Below, in pieces: positions 1 through 12,600 of a stretch of DNA of 64,000 bases. The notes beneath the pieces are model-generated. The model was not told where the DNA came from, made no database searches, and saw only the letters and a program-made list of their open reading frames with translations. The DNA comes from Xenopus tropicalis (taxonomy: Eukaryota > Chordata > Amphibia > Anura > Pipidae). The stretch's first letter is position 1; every line of letters starts with the position of its first letter. The stretch spans positions 153,847,501 to 153,911,500 of the forward strand of contig NC_030682.2 in assembly GCF_000004195.4 (NCBI RefSeq), read 5' to 3'. The position numbers were made by a program, and so were the translations under genes.

Positions 1-124
1 GCGACGCATTTTTGGCCCTACGCCTCAATTAATTATTAAACACTTTTTAATGCAAACAACTATGCGATAAGCGTTATCAACCTTTAGTGAATCAGCCCCT
101 ACGAGGTTAGCCATTGGCCAATCT
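1..124. other. Unique sequence, no gene seen
   Basis: AT-rich lead-in before the first tandem array. I see no splice-flanked open frame, RNA gene or transposon end here. Confidence 0.4.
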
Positions 125-880
125 CAGCGTTAGGGGGGACCACCAGAGTGACACAGAAGGGGAGCAATGAGGCAAAGATTTCCCTCTCACTGCCAGGGGT
201 GACACACACTGAGGTCTGCCCCTGGGATTTTCTACCTTACTGCAGGGTGAAACAGAAGGGAACTATCGGACACATGAGCTTGCCCCTCCCATGCAGGGTG
301 GAGAATAGAAAGGAATCTATGTGAACCATGAGCCTGCCCCAATCACCATCTGCCAGGGATAGATGAGAAGGGAAACTACGGGACAAAATCCAGATTTTGC
401 CCCTCCCAACTAGCAGGAGGTGAGAGAGACAGGAACTACGGGACACGTTTGGCCCTCCACTGCAGGGTGAGAGAGAAGGGAACTAACGGGACACCAGTTG
501 CCCCTCCCACTGCAGGGTGAGAGAGAAGGGAACTACGGGACACAGTTTGCCCCCCAATGCAGGGTGAAGAGAGGAGAAGGAACATAAGGGACACTCGGAG
601 ATATGCCCCCTCCCACTGCAGGTGAGACCAGAGGGAACTATGGGACATAAGAGCTGCCCCTCCCCACATGCAGGTGATACAAGAAGGGAACTATGGACAT
701 AGAGCCTGCCCCTCCACTAGAGGGGGAGAGAGAAGGGAACTACGGGAACACAGAGTTTCGCCTCCCACTGCAGGGTGAGACAGAAGGGAACTCGGGACAC
801 CAGAGTTTGCCCCTCCATGCCAGGGTGGAAGAGAAGGGAACTATGTGGACAACGGGTTTGGCCCCTCCACTAGAGGCAGT
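125..880. repeat. Minisatellite, unit about 51 bp, about 14 units
   Basis: Units recur with the landmarks GCCCCTCCCACTGCAGGGTG and AAGGGAACTACGGGACAC. Unit lengths vary by many one- or two-base insertions and deletions, which is either old decay or poor consensus. The open frames over it on both strands are repeat translations and are not genes. Confidence 0.85.
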
Positions 881-1599
881 TTGACCATTCTCACTGCTCG
901 TTGCCCAACCTGGGGTTCTCGCTGGTTCTTGGGGTGATTAAGGCGGTTGAAATGATATTCGGGGGGTACCTCATGTTCTTTCGGCTTGCCTCAGTCCGTG
1001 TCCCGCCTAGTGGGCAGCTGGCAGGCGTTGTGCGTAGTGGTGAGTCAACGGATTCTGGGGAGTGATTTGCCTATTGTTCCCGTGCTCCATCATGCTGCAT
1101 TCGCCAATTGTTACTTGACACTAATATGCAGTTGCTAATTGGTATACCTGTCCCAACTGTACTGATTAGCTATTGGGTATTTTCCCATTGGTCTTCCCCA
1201 TTGGCCACTATCATCTCTCCTCAAGATCTTGTGCTGGACCTGTTCCTGGGGCTCCTGCTCGTACACCTCAAAGGTGGTTATTGGGAGCCTGTTGCATGAA
1301 GCCGGGCACAGCGCCCTCCTGTGGTGTGGACGGCAGTAATACAGATGGCTCCCTGGTGGGGAGCCGCTGCTAATGTTCCCATGCGTCAGTATGTACCACT
1401 GTTCCAGAGCGCAGTAGACTGCCACGGACAACTGCCCCCTGTGAAGTGCACTTACAACCCAAGGAAACACTAGGCCTGTGCTCCCCCCCAAAAGAAATAA
1501 ACATTTTTATGTTTTTTGTAGTAAATCAAATAAACTTTTGGGTATTTTGGTCTGTGATTGTGTAACCCCTAAAATTCCTACTGGGTAATCTGCCCTGTT
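881..1599. other. Unique sequence, no gene seen
   Basis: About 720 bp of non-repetitive sequence. Short open frames exist on both strands (longest about 118 codons on the minus strand, 1135-1491), but none shows recognisable protein character or paired splice sites. AATAAA-like motifs occur near 1496 and 1529, so a transcript end is possible, but nothing else supports one. Confidence 0.3.
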
Positions 1600-1915
1600 A
1601 ATACTGCCCCGGGTACATCGATCACACATTGTTACTTGGGGGCTCTGATAATGTTACCCCCAATAGCTCCTGGGTACAGAGGGTAAGTAGCACAGTTCCA
1701 CCCCTCAGGTCACAGCACATTGTTTACTGGGGGGCTCTGATAATGTTACCCCCATAGCTCCTGGGTACAGAGGGTAAAGTGGGCACAGTTCCACCCCTCC
1801 GGTCACAAGCACATGTTACTGGGGGGCCTGATAATGTTACCCATAGCTCCTGGGTAACCAGAGGGTAAGTGAGCACAGTTCCACCCTCGGTCACACACAT
1901 TGTTACTGGGTGTCG
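1600..1915. repeat. Short tandem repeat, unit about 90 bp, about 3.5 units
   Basis: Each unit carries GGGGGCTCTGATAATGTTAC, then ATAGCTCCTGGGTA, then CACAGTTCCACCCCT. Starts near 1632, 1724, 1815 and 1902 give the period. Units differ by small indels. Confidence 0.8.
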
Positions 1916-2084
1916 TGTGGGCCTCGGCGCCTTGTTAAATACATTTCAAGATTCAACACCTGGATTCCCATTAGTGGCGGCACGGTCACTTACCAGAACT
2001 GATCCCTCACATGGTCAATTAATGACTCTATAACCAATGGTTCACAATCCTTGCTGGGCTGATTGGATGGTTCAGTTATCCCCA

Positions 2085-3612
2085 CCCCTTTCCCGCCATC
2101 CCATCCTTCCCCTATCACATTCCTTATGCCCATCCCTATCCCATTCCTTAACCCATCCTTTCCCCTATCCACTATCCCTTTTCCCCTATCCCACCCTTTC
2201 CCTTACCCATCCTTTTCCCTTATCCCATCGCCTTTCCCTTATCCCCCCCTTTCCCCTATCCCATCCTATCCCATTCGCTTCTCCACCCCTTTCCCTATCC
2301 ATCTCTTTCCCCCATCCTTTCCCTATCCCATTCCTACCCCATCCCTTTCCCTTATCCCAACCCCTTCCCTTACCCACCCTTTCCCTTATCCCACCCCTTT
2401 CCCCTATCCCATTCCTTACCCCCATCCCTTCCCTTACCCCATCCCTTTCCCTTATCCCACCCTTTCCCCTATCCCATTCCTTACCCCATCCCCGTACAAT
2501 TCTTACCCCATCCTTTCCCTTACCCCATCCCTTTCCCTTATCCACCCTTTCCCCGTAATCCCATCTTCTTTCCCCCATCCCTTTACCCCTACCCAATTAC
2601 CCTTACCCATCCCTTTCCCTTTCCCACCCCTTTCCCTTACCCCATCCCTTTCCCTATCCCCCCCTTTCCCTTATCCCACCCCTTTCCCCTATCCCATTGC
2701 CTTACTCCCAGTCCCTTTTCCCCTATCCACCCCTTTCCCTTCCCCATCCCTTTCCCTTATCCCACCTCCTTTCCCTTACCTCCATCCCTTTCCTCCTGAT
2801 CCCCACCCCTTATCCCTTATCCCACCCCCTTTCCCCTATCCATGCCTTACCCATCACCTTTCCCTATCCCAACCACCTTTCCCTTACCCACCCCTTTCCC
2901 TTATCCCACCCCTTTCCCCTATCCCTTACCTTACCCCCACTCCCTTTCCGCTTATCCCACCCCTTTCCCTTAACTCCAACCTCTCCCTTATCCACCCCTT
3001 TCCCTATCCTTTCCTTATCCCACCCCTTTCACCCTTACACCATCCTTTTCCCCTATTCGCCACCCCTTTCCCTTATCCCACCCTTTTTCCCCTAATCCGC
3101 ATTCCTTAACCGCACTCCCCTTTCCACCTATCCATCCCTTTCCCCTATCCCACCCCTTTCCCTTATCCATCCTTTCCCTTATCCCATCAGCTTTTCCCCT
3201 ATCCCATTCATCTTAACCTGCCATCCCTTTCCTTCATATCCCACCCCTTTCCCTTATCCACCCCTTTCCCCGTATCACCATTCCTTACCTCCGATCCCCT
3301 GTATTCGCCCTATCCACCCCCTTTCCTTATCCATCCCTTCCTTACCCCCCATCCCCTCTCCCGCTATCCCACCCCTTTGCCCTTATCCCACCCTTTCCCC
3401 TATCCCCATCCTTACCCCATCCCTTTTCCCCTATACCCATCCCATTTCCCTATCCAACCTTTGCCTTATCACATCCCTTTCCTTATCCCTCCACCCTTAC
3501 CCCTATCACCATTCCTTACCACCATCCCTTTCCCCTATCCCACCTATCCCCTTTCCCCTTATCCATCCCTTTCCCCGTTACCCTCCCTTTTCCCCCTATC
3601 CGCACCCCCCTG
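2085..3612. repeat. Pyrimidine-rich minisatellite, 18-bp family, indel-rich copy
   Basis: Units of the type TTTCCCTTATCCCATCCC, the same unit as the array at 7572-9092 but with very irregular spacing and many single-base indels. The plus strand is nearly pure C/T, so it could form triplex DNA. Long frames on both strands (Pro/Ser/Leu/Phe-rich on plus, Gly/Arg/Lys-rich on minus) are repeat translations. The 170 bp before it (1916-2084) is unique and contains a weak minus-strand exon candidate described in the findings. Confidence 0.9.
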
Positions 3613-5860
3613 AAGTTACATATCTGAAGGCATGGGGAAAGATGATATTCCCATATTATTGCATCCACTTGCCTCTACTGTAAGACCCAGCTCTAATCCC
3701 ATACTTTCACACCCCGGAAACATGACTTCGGCAACAGACCTTTCCCTCACTACTCACTTCCAGTCATTACCGGGCAGGGCACCATCGTTCTCACCCTTAT
3801 ACCTTTAATCCCTACCAAGAACAATGGCTGCGCTATATCGCATACCATTTGACACGCCTAGAGAACCAGCCAACTATATCCCACTAGTCTGGTCCCACAG
3901 GTCATAGTCCGACACAGATCCCCTATCCCGCAGCTAATCGGACATTCACACTATTCACTTCTACCAGCCTCACACATAGGTGCAAGATACCATTTTTCCT
4001 TGCTGCCAACACCGAGACAGTTACATATCTCGCCTGGCCAATCCACTGCTTCAACACACCATCTTGAGTCACCGACCCAGAGTTACATATTCCCACTTGG
4101 TCACTATTAGGTTGGACAACATACATTGCTGTGCGCGCGCGTCTATTGCAAGGACATCCATATCTACACTCTTCTACCCCAGGCCCAAAGTGCTGCGAAG
4201 ATACTTCTCCTCGCACTTACTCAGGTGCACATTACATATCTCAGACTCACGGACCCAAATCTGGAAGATACCATTGAGGGCAGGGACAGTTTACATATCT
4301 CAGCCTACCACTATATCAGCTGCTGAGTCAACCGATATCACCTCCAATTTGCCAGTTCACACGAGAACCAGTTACATCTCACGCCTGGTCAGAGGCTGGC
4401 CAGATATCCCCTTTCACTCTTATGTCAGGCATAGCCACTCTGTCACCATTATACCCTCAGACTAAGAAAAGCCTGGAAGATACCATTGCAGCTAGAGACA
4501 TTCCTTATCTCACGCCCCTCGTAGTCCAAACCGACTTGTGACCATGTATATTCACCCACATTCCTGTGTCCCCATGTTATCCACCGATGCGGATCTAGCC
4601 ACACCAATTCTCAGCCTAGGCCAAATGTGCTCACATTATCACCCATCTGCACCTTTCCCTGACTCCAGGGACACGTTACCTATCTCATCCTTATAGCCCC
4701 ACTAGCTAATTTACGCCTAGACGATTACACACTTCCTGCATGTCCCCGTCATCAATGGTACACCTTTAAAAACCCCACATCTCAGCCCTTATGCTAAACG
4801 CTGTGATACATATACCACTATCTCCGTGTGCTAACGTTAGTCCACACATACCACTCCTACATCTCCATGCTCTAACTCTCACCGCACATATTAGGCGTCT
4901 ACCGGCCAGTACTATCCCCACTACTCCAAGCCACGTCACTATGTCGCATCAAGTGTCCTAATATCATCTAGCCTAGCCTTGTCCCGCTAGGCCAAAGGCT
5001 GGACATATATTACCATCCTTGTACCCCCATAACGAGCATCTACGCTTCCTAAATCATCTCCAGACAATCGGACCAATTAGTCCCTATGATCCACCATTCA
5101 TTTATCCCTTTATCATCCGCAATCCCTTTCTTCCATGATACACGCTCATACACTTTATTCCACACCTAGCTCTGGCGACATTGACCTTAAGCTGGAAGAA
5201 ACCCACTCTTATGCCACTGTGTCGCCAGGCGTGAGTCACACTCTCATCCTCCTTTCCCTTACTAGCCATCACGATCCTTATTCTGGCCTATAACCAATAC
5301 CATTGCAGCCTAGAGACAGTATCACAATCTACTCCCTTATCCTCCCTATAGTCGACTCCAGCAAGATGACCCCATTTTGCGTGCACACCCGATGCCACGG
5401 GACCATTGTCCTATCATTATATCCCGCCTATACCCTGTGCATCACCACGTCTTGGATACGCACTAACCCATTCCCGCTGAATCTCAGGTCGCTTGATGCA
5501 CGACAGTTACTCGGACTTGCACCCTAGCGCATCCGCGGGAAAGGGATCCTGACATGATAGTTCCACTCCACCGTTCTCAGGAGCAGACTTTTACGAGTAT
5601 ATTCTGAGATGAGCATAAACACTCAGTGTCGCTGGAAGATTAGCTCAAAGCTTTTATGAGAGCATGCTCATAGAGCACAAGTAACTTATCTCAGCGTGAT
5701 TTAGTCACACACTGCCCCCCCTGCAAAGCCTGGGAACATACCCATTCCGTGCTAGAGCTATGGCGAGCGTTGACTAATGTCAACTGCCGTGCGTAATCTG
5801 TTTAAATAGCTGTAATCCCCTGTTACACGTTTCACACCACTCTTTTAATATCTGCATCTG
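3613..5860. repeat. Highly degenerate tandem repeat, unit roughly 70 bp
   Basis: Two landmarks keep recurring with heavy substitution and indels: a GTTACATATCTCA-like block (near 3615, 4018, 4082, 4228, 4290, 4366) and a CTGGAAGATACCATTG-like block (near 4261, 4470, 5295). Between 4500 and 5600 the pattern is almost lost. I see no credible gene. It is either a decayed array or poorly resolved sequence. Confidence 0.5.
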
Positions 5861-5864
5861 TCCC

Positions 5865-6548
5865 CCCCTGCAGGTGTTCCACCCATGGCGTCAGGACTGT
5901 AATCACCCCTCATTGTTCCCGCCTTGTTCGGCCGACCCTCAGGCTCATGGCTGTAGTCAACCCCCATGTTCCCCTGATTTCACACTCAGCTCAGGTCCTG
6001 TAATCAACCCCCATGTTCCTCCTGTTCCCACTCAGGCAGGCGTACACTCCCCCATTGTCTCCCCTTGTTCACACTCATCAGGCTCAGGCTGTAATCACCC
6101 CATTGTTTCCCTGTTCCCACCTCAGGCTCAGGCTGTAATCACCCCATTTTGTCCCTGTTCCCACCTCAGGCTCAGGCTGTAATCACCCCCATTGTTCCCC
6201 TGTCCCCCCTCAGGCTCAGGCTGTAATCACCCACATTGTTACCCTGTACCCACCTCAGGCTCAGGCTGTAATCCCCCCCATTGTTCCCCTGTTCACACCC
6301 CAGGCTCAGGCTGTAATCACCCCCAGGCTCAGGCTGTAATCACCCCCATTGTTCCCCTGTTCCCACCTCAGGCTCAGGCTGTAATCACCCCCATTGTTCC
6401 CCTGTTCACACCTCAGGCTCAGGCTGTAATCCCCCCCATTGTTCCCCTGTTCCCACCTCAGGCTCAGGCTGTAATCCCATTGTTCCCCTGTTCACACCTC
6501 AGGCTCAGGCTGTAATCACCCCCATTGTTCCCCTGTTCACACCTCAGG
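5865..6548. repeat. Minisatellite, 45-bp unit, about 15 units
   Basis: Units contain CAGGCTCAGGCTGTAATCAC, CCCCATTGTTCCCCTGTTC and CCACCT, repeating about every 45 bp. The first few units are degenerate and the later ones regular. The 45-bp period keeps a frame open, which explains the open frames near 5874 and 6192. Confidence 0.9.
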
Positions 6549-6699
6549 AGCAGTAGAAACCCACAAATAATCCCTGCACACTACAAAAAGAACATATACT
6601 GAGGTGGTACTGCAATTAAAAAGTTTTTTAATATATAGTTATTGTACAGACTGTAGGAGCAGTGCCAGCATTGTGTCACTGTATGCTGCCTGTGTGTGC

Positions 6700-7395
6700 C
6701 ATACACACAGGCATCATAGGGCAAGCAGAGTATGGCACACACAGGCAGGGAAGGCAGAGTATGGCACACACAGGCAGAGTATGGCACACACAGGCCAAGT
6801 ACGGCACAAATCAGCCAAAAATGGCAAACACAGTGAAAGTATGGCACACGCAGGCAGGGTAGGGAAGGCAGAGTATGGCACACACAGGCAGGGTAGGGAA
6901 GGCAGAGTATGGCACACACAGGCCAAGTATGGCACACACAGTGAAAGTATGGCACACAGGCAGGGTAGGGAAGGCAGAGTATGGCACACACAGGCCAAGT
7001 ATGGCACACACAGTGAAAGTATGGCACACACAGGCAGGGTAGGGAAGGCAGAGTATGGCACACACAGGCCAAGTATGGCACACACAGTGAAAGTATGGCA
7101 CACAGGCAGGGTAGGGAAGGCAGAGTATGGCACACACAGGCAGGGTAGGGAAGGCAGAGTATGGCACACACAGGCAGGGTAGGGAAGGCAGAGTATGGCA
7201 CACACAGGCCAAGTATGGCACACACAGTGAAAGTATGGCACACAGGCAGGGTAGGGAAGGCAGAGTATGGCACACACAGGCCAAGTATGGCACACACAGA
7301 CAGGGTAGGGCAGGCAGAGTATGGCACACACAGGCAGGGTAGTGAAGGCAGAGTATGGCACACACAGGCAGGGTAGGGCAGGCAGAGTATGGCAG
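6700..7395. repeat. Composite minisatellite, 20-bp and 34-bp units
   Basis: A mosaic of three related units, each opening with GTATGGCACACACAG: a 34-bp form continuing GCAGGGTAGGGAAGGCAGA, a 20-bp form ending GCCAA and a 20-bp form ending TGAAA. Order varies, for example 34-20-20-34. Cys/Pro-rich minus-strand frames and plus-strand frames here are repeat translations. 6549-6699 and 7396-7571 are unique with no gene seen. Confidence 0.92.
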
Positions 7396-7571
7396 GTTTT
7401 TGCTGTACTACAACCATTAATATAGGTATGGTCATGTGATAACACGGGTGTGGTTTCAAGTGGGTGCGGTTTCAAAAAGGGGAGGGGTCAAAACTGGCTT
7501 CCATTATCGGCCCTCCACCACGTAGGTCGGAAAAATTCTGGCCCTCGGTACAACAGAAGTTGGACAGCACT

Positions 7572-9092
7572 GCCTTATCCCATCCCTTTCCCCTATTCCA
7601 TTCCTTATCCCATCCCTTTCCCCTATCCCATCCCTTTCCCTTATCCCATCCCTTTCCCTTATCCCATCCCTTTCCCTTATCCCATCCCTTTCCCCTATCC
7701 CATCCCTTTCCCTTATCCCATCCCTTTCCCTTATCCCATCCCTTTCCCTTATCCCATCCCTTTCCCTTATTCTATCCCTTTCTCCTATCCCATTCCTTAT
7801 CCCATCCCTTTTTCCTTATCCCATCCCTTTCCCCTATTCCATTCCTTATCCCATCCCTTATCCCATCCCTTTCCCTTATCCCATCCCCTTTTCCCTATCC
7901 CATTCCTTATCCCATCCCTTTCCCCTATCCCATCCCTTTCCCTTATCCCATCCCTTTCCCTTATCCCATCCCTTTCCCTTATCCCATCCCTTTCCCTTAT
8001 CCCATCCCTTTCCCTTATCCCATCCCTTTCCCCTATCCCATCCCTTTCCCTTATCCCATCCCTTTCCCTTATCCCATCCCTTTCCCTTATTCTATCCCTT
8101 TCTCCTATCCCATTCCTTATCCCATCCCTTTTTCCTTATCCCATCCCTTTCCCCTATTCCATTCCTTATCCCTTTCCCTTATCCCATCCCTTTTTCCCTA
8201 TCCCTTTCCCCTATCCCATCCTTTTCCCTTATCCCATTCCTTATCCCATCCCTTTCCCTTATCCCATCCCTTTCCCTTATCCCATCCCTTTCCCTTATTC
8301 TATCCCTTTCTCCTATCCCATTCCTTATCCCATCCCTTTTTCCTTATCCCATCCCTTTCCCCTATTCCATTCCTTATCCCTTTCCCTTATCCCATCCCTT
8401 TTTCCCTATCCCTTTCCCCTATCCCATCCTTTTCCCTTATCCCATTCCTTATCCCATCCCTTTCCCCTATCCCATCCTTTTCCCTTATCCCATTCCTTAT
8501 CCCATCCCTTTCCCCTATCCCATCCCTTTCCCCTATTCCATTCCTTATCCCTTTCCCTTATCCCATCCCTTTTTCCCTATCCCTTTCCCCTATCCCATCC
8601 TTTTCCCTTATCCCATTCCTTATCCCATCCCTTTCCCCTATCCCATCCCTTTCCCTTATCCCATTCCTTATCCCTTTCCCTTATCCCATCCCTTTTTCCC
8701 TATCCCTTTCCCCTATCCCATCCTTTTCCCTTATCCCATTCCTTATCCCATCCCTTTCCCCTATCCCATCCCTTTCCCCTATCCCATTCCTTATCCCATC
8801 CTTTTCCCTTATCCCATCCCTTCTTCCCTATCCCATTCCTTATCCCACCCTTTCCCTTATCCCATCCCTTTCCCCTATCCCATCCCTTTCCCCCATCCCA
8901 TTCCTTATCCCATCCCTTTCCCCTATCCCATTCCTTATCCCTATCCCATTCCTTATCCCTATCCCATTCCTTATCCCATCCCTTTCTCCTACCCCATTCC
9001 TTATCCCAACCCTTTTCCTTATCCTATCCCTTTCCCTTATTCTATCCCTTTCTCCTATCCCATTCCCTTACCCCATCCCATTCCCCCACCCC
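7572..9092. repeat. Pyrimidine-rich minisatellite, 18-bp unit, regular copy
   Basis: About 84 units of TTTCCCTTATCCCATCCC with a few variants (CCTATTCCATTCC, TTTTTCCCTATCC). Because 18 is a multiple of 3, two plus-strand frames stay open for more than 500 codons; they are Ser/Pro/Leu/Ile/Tyr repeats without protein character. Short higher-order blocks recur, for example the stretch around 8160-8230 reappears near 8370, 8545 and 8670. Confidence 0.95.
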
Positions 9093-9651
9093 TCAGTATA
9101 AGGTGCAGGTACAGCTGAGTCACCAGAAGTGGAGACAGAGGTTTGTGAATATTTTGGGAAATTCAACAAATCTCTCTCTTTAATTTGGTCTCAGAATCAC
9201 AACTTTTCTGAATTCCAACAATATTTTACTAAATCATTCACCTATAAATCATTAAAATGATAAGGGCAATTTGGCACCTCTGCTGCCCTGAGGGACCTAC
9301 TGACCCCCAGCCGTGTCCCTCCTCACTTGCAAGTTTTCTTGCATTGGAGTCGTCAGTAGGGACACATTGTTAGTGCAGAGTTAAAATTCCTAATTCACCT
9401 CCTGGCAGTGGCGCCCCTACTGCCCCTACTGCCCCTATATTCCTTACTGTGTGGGTTTTAGCTCAGGGCTTATGGGCTATATATCCAAGGGGCAGACTAG
9501 GGGAGTTCGAGAGGCTGAGAATTGGCCGGGGCAGCAGATAGTCATTAAGGATTAACCAAACCCGAGCGTGGCCCTAAGTGCCCTTCCGCTTCATCCTCGC
9601 ACCTCTGGTTGGAACATTAAACAGCCCGTCAGACGTCAGAATCCACCCCCA
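9093..9651. other. Unique spacer between two arrays
   Basis: About 560 bp without tandem structure. The array's pyrimidine tract ends in CCCCTCAG at 9095, followed by about 45 open bases to a weak GTTTGT donor-like site. I do not consider that a supported exon. No other gene signal seen. Confidence 0.4.
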
Positions 9652-12600
9652 CCCCATAGACCAGCCCTACAGTACTTACCCAAGTGCCTCTCCCACAGAC
9701 CAGCCCTACAGTACTTACCCAAGTGCCTCTCCCACAGACCAGCCCTACAGTACTTACCCAAGTGCCCAAAGCCAAGCAACCCAACCTTCCCAAGTGCCTC
9801 TCCCCTTAGACCAGCCCTACAGTACTTACCCAAGTGCCAAAGCCAAGCCACCCAACCTTCCCAAGTACCTCTCCCCTTAGACGAGCCCTACAGTACTTAC
9901 CCAAGTGCCCAAAGCCAAGCAACCCAACCTTCCCAAGTACCTCTCCCCTTAGACCAGCCTTACAGTACTTACCCAAGTGCCCAAAGCCAAGCCACCCAAC
10001 CTTCCCAAGTGCCTCTCCCCTTAGACCAGCCCTACAGTACTTACCCAAGTGCCCAAAGCCAAGCAACCCAACCTTCCTAAGTACCTCTCCCCTTAGACCA
10101 GCCCTTAAGTACTTACCCAAGTGCCCAAAGCCAAGCAACCCAACCTTCCCAAGTAACTCTCCCATAGACCAGTCCTACAGTACTTACCCAAGTGCCAAAG
10201 CCAAGCCACCCAACCTTCCCAAGTGCCTCTCCCCTTAGACCAGCCCTACAGTACTTACCCAAGTGCCCAAAGCCAAGCAACCCAACCTTCCCAAGTGCCT
10301 CTCCCCTTAGACCAGCCCTACAGTACTTACCCAAGTGCCAAAGCCAAGCCACCCAACCTTCCCAAGTACCTCTCCCCTTAGACGAGCCCTACAGTACTTA
10401 CCCAAGTGCCCAAAGCCAAGCAACCCAACCTTCCCAAGTAACTCTCCCATAGACCAGTCCTACAGTACTTACCCAAGTGCCAAAGCCAAGCCACCCAACC
10501 TTCCCAAGTGCCTCTCCCCTTAGACCAGCCCTACAGTACTTACCCAAGTGCCCAAAGCCAAGCAACCCAACCTTCCCAATTGCCTCTCCCCTTAGACCAG
10601 CCCTACAGTACTTACCCAAGTGCCAAAGCCAAGCCACCCAACCTTCCCAAGTACCTCTCCCCTTAGACGAGCCCTACAGTACTTACCCAAGTGCCCAAAG
10701 CCAAGCAACCCAACCTTCCCAAGTACCTCTCCCCTTAGACCAGCCCTACAGTACTTACCCAAGTGCCCAAAGCCAAGCAACCCAACCTTCCCAAGTACCT
10801 CTCCCCTTAGACCAGCCCTACAGTACTTACCCAAGTGCCCAAAGCCAAGCCACCCAACTTTCCCAAGTACCTTTCCCCTTAGACCAGCCCTACAGTACTT
10901 ACCCAAGTGCCCAAAGCCAAGCAACCCAACCTTCCTAAGTACCTCTCCCCTTAGACCAGCCCTTAAGTACTTACCCAAGTGTCCAAAGCCAAGCAACCCA
11001 ACCTTCCCAAGTAACTCTCCCATAGACCAGTCCTACAGTACTTACCCAACTGCCCAAGGCCAAGCCACCCAACCTTCCCAAGTAACTCTCCCATAGACCA
11101 GTCCTACAGTACTTACCCAAGTGCCCAAAGCCAAGCAACCCAACCTTCCCAAGTGCCTCTCCCCTTAGACCAGCCCTACAGTACTTACCCAAGTGCCCAA
11201 AGCCAAGCACAGCAACCCAACCTTCCCAAGTACCTCTCCCCTTAGACCAGCCCTACAGTACTTACCCAAGTGCCCACAGCCAAGCAACCCAACCTTCCCA
11301 AGTGCCTCTCCCATAGACCAGTCCTACAGTACTTACCCAAGTGCCCAAAGCCAAGCAACCCAACCTTCCCAAGTGCCTCTCCCCTTAGACCAGCCCTACA
11401 GTACTTACCCTAGTGCCCAAAGCCAAGCACAGCAACCCAACCTTCCCAAGTGCCTCTCCCATAGACCAGTCCTACAGTACTTACCCAAGTGCCCACAGCC
11501 AAGCAACCCAACCTTCCCTAGTGCCTCTCCCATAGACCAGTCCTACAGTACTTACCCCAGTGCCCAAAGCCAAGCAACCTAACCTTCCCAAGTACCTCTC
11601 CCCTTAGACCAGTCCTACAGTACTAACCCAAGGGCCCAAAGCCAAGCAACCCAACCTTCCCAAGTGCCTCTCCCCTTAGACCAGTCCTACAGTACTTACC
11701 CAAGTGCCCAAAGCCAAGCCACCCAACCTTCCCAAGTACCTCTCCCCTTAGACCAGCCCTACAGTACTTACCCAAGTGCCCAAATGCCAAGCAACCCAAC
11801 CTTTCCAAGTAGGTCTCCCCTTAGACCAGCCCTAAAGTACTTACCCAAGTGCCCAAACCCAAGATACCCAACCTTCCCAAGTAACTCTCCCCTTAGACCA
11901 GTCCTACAGTACATACCCAAGTGCCCAAAGCCAAGCAACCCAACCTTCCCAAGTGCCTCTCCCCTTAGACCAGCCCTACAGTCCTTACCCAAGTGGCCAA
12001 AGCCAAGCAACCCAACCTTCCCAAGTGCCTCTCCCCTTAGACCAGCCCTACAGTCCTTACCCAAGTGGCCAAAGCCAAGCAACCCATCCTTCCCAAGTGC
12101 CTCTCCCCTTAGACCAGTCCTACAGTACTTACCCAAGTGCCCAAAGCCAAGCAACCCAACCTTCCCAAGTACCTCTCCCCTTAGACCAGCCCTACAGTAC
12201 TTACCCAAGTGCCCAAAGCCAAGCAACCCAACCTTCCCAAGTGCCTCTCCCCTTAGACCAGCCCTACAGTACTTACCCAAGTGCCCAAAGCCAGGCCACC
12301 CAACCTTCCCAAGTACCTCTCCCCTTAGACCAGCCCTACAGTACTTACCCAAGTGCCCAAAGCCAAGCAACCCAACCTTCCCAAGTGCCTCTCCCCTTAG
12401 ACCAGCCCTACAGTACTTACCCAAGTGCCTCTTCCACAGACCAGCCCTACAGTACTTACCCAAGTGCCTCTCCCACAGACCAGCCCTACAGTTCTTACCC
12501 AAGTGCCTCTCCCACAGACCAGCCCTACAGTACTTACCCAAGTGCCCAAAGCCAAACAACCCAACCTTCCCAAGTACCTCTCCCCTTAGTCCAGCACTAC

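Noticed and set aside
9095..9165. Possible exon after the pyrimidine array (YKVQVQLSHQKWRQR)
   Set aside because: The pyrimidine tract is the array itself and the only donor-like site, GTTTGT, is poor.
7450..9183. Open frames of more than 500 codons rich in Ser, Pro, Leu and Ile
   Set aside because: They come from an 18-bp unit that has no stop in several frames; two overlapping frames are equally long and composition is purely repetitive.
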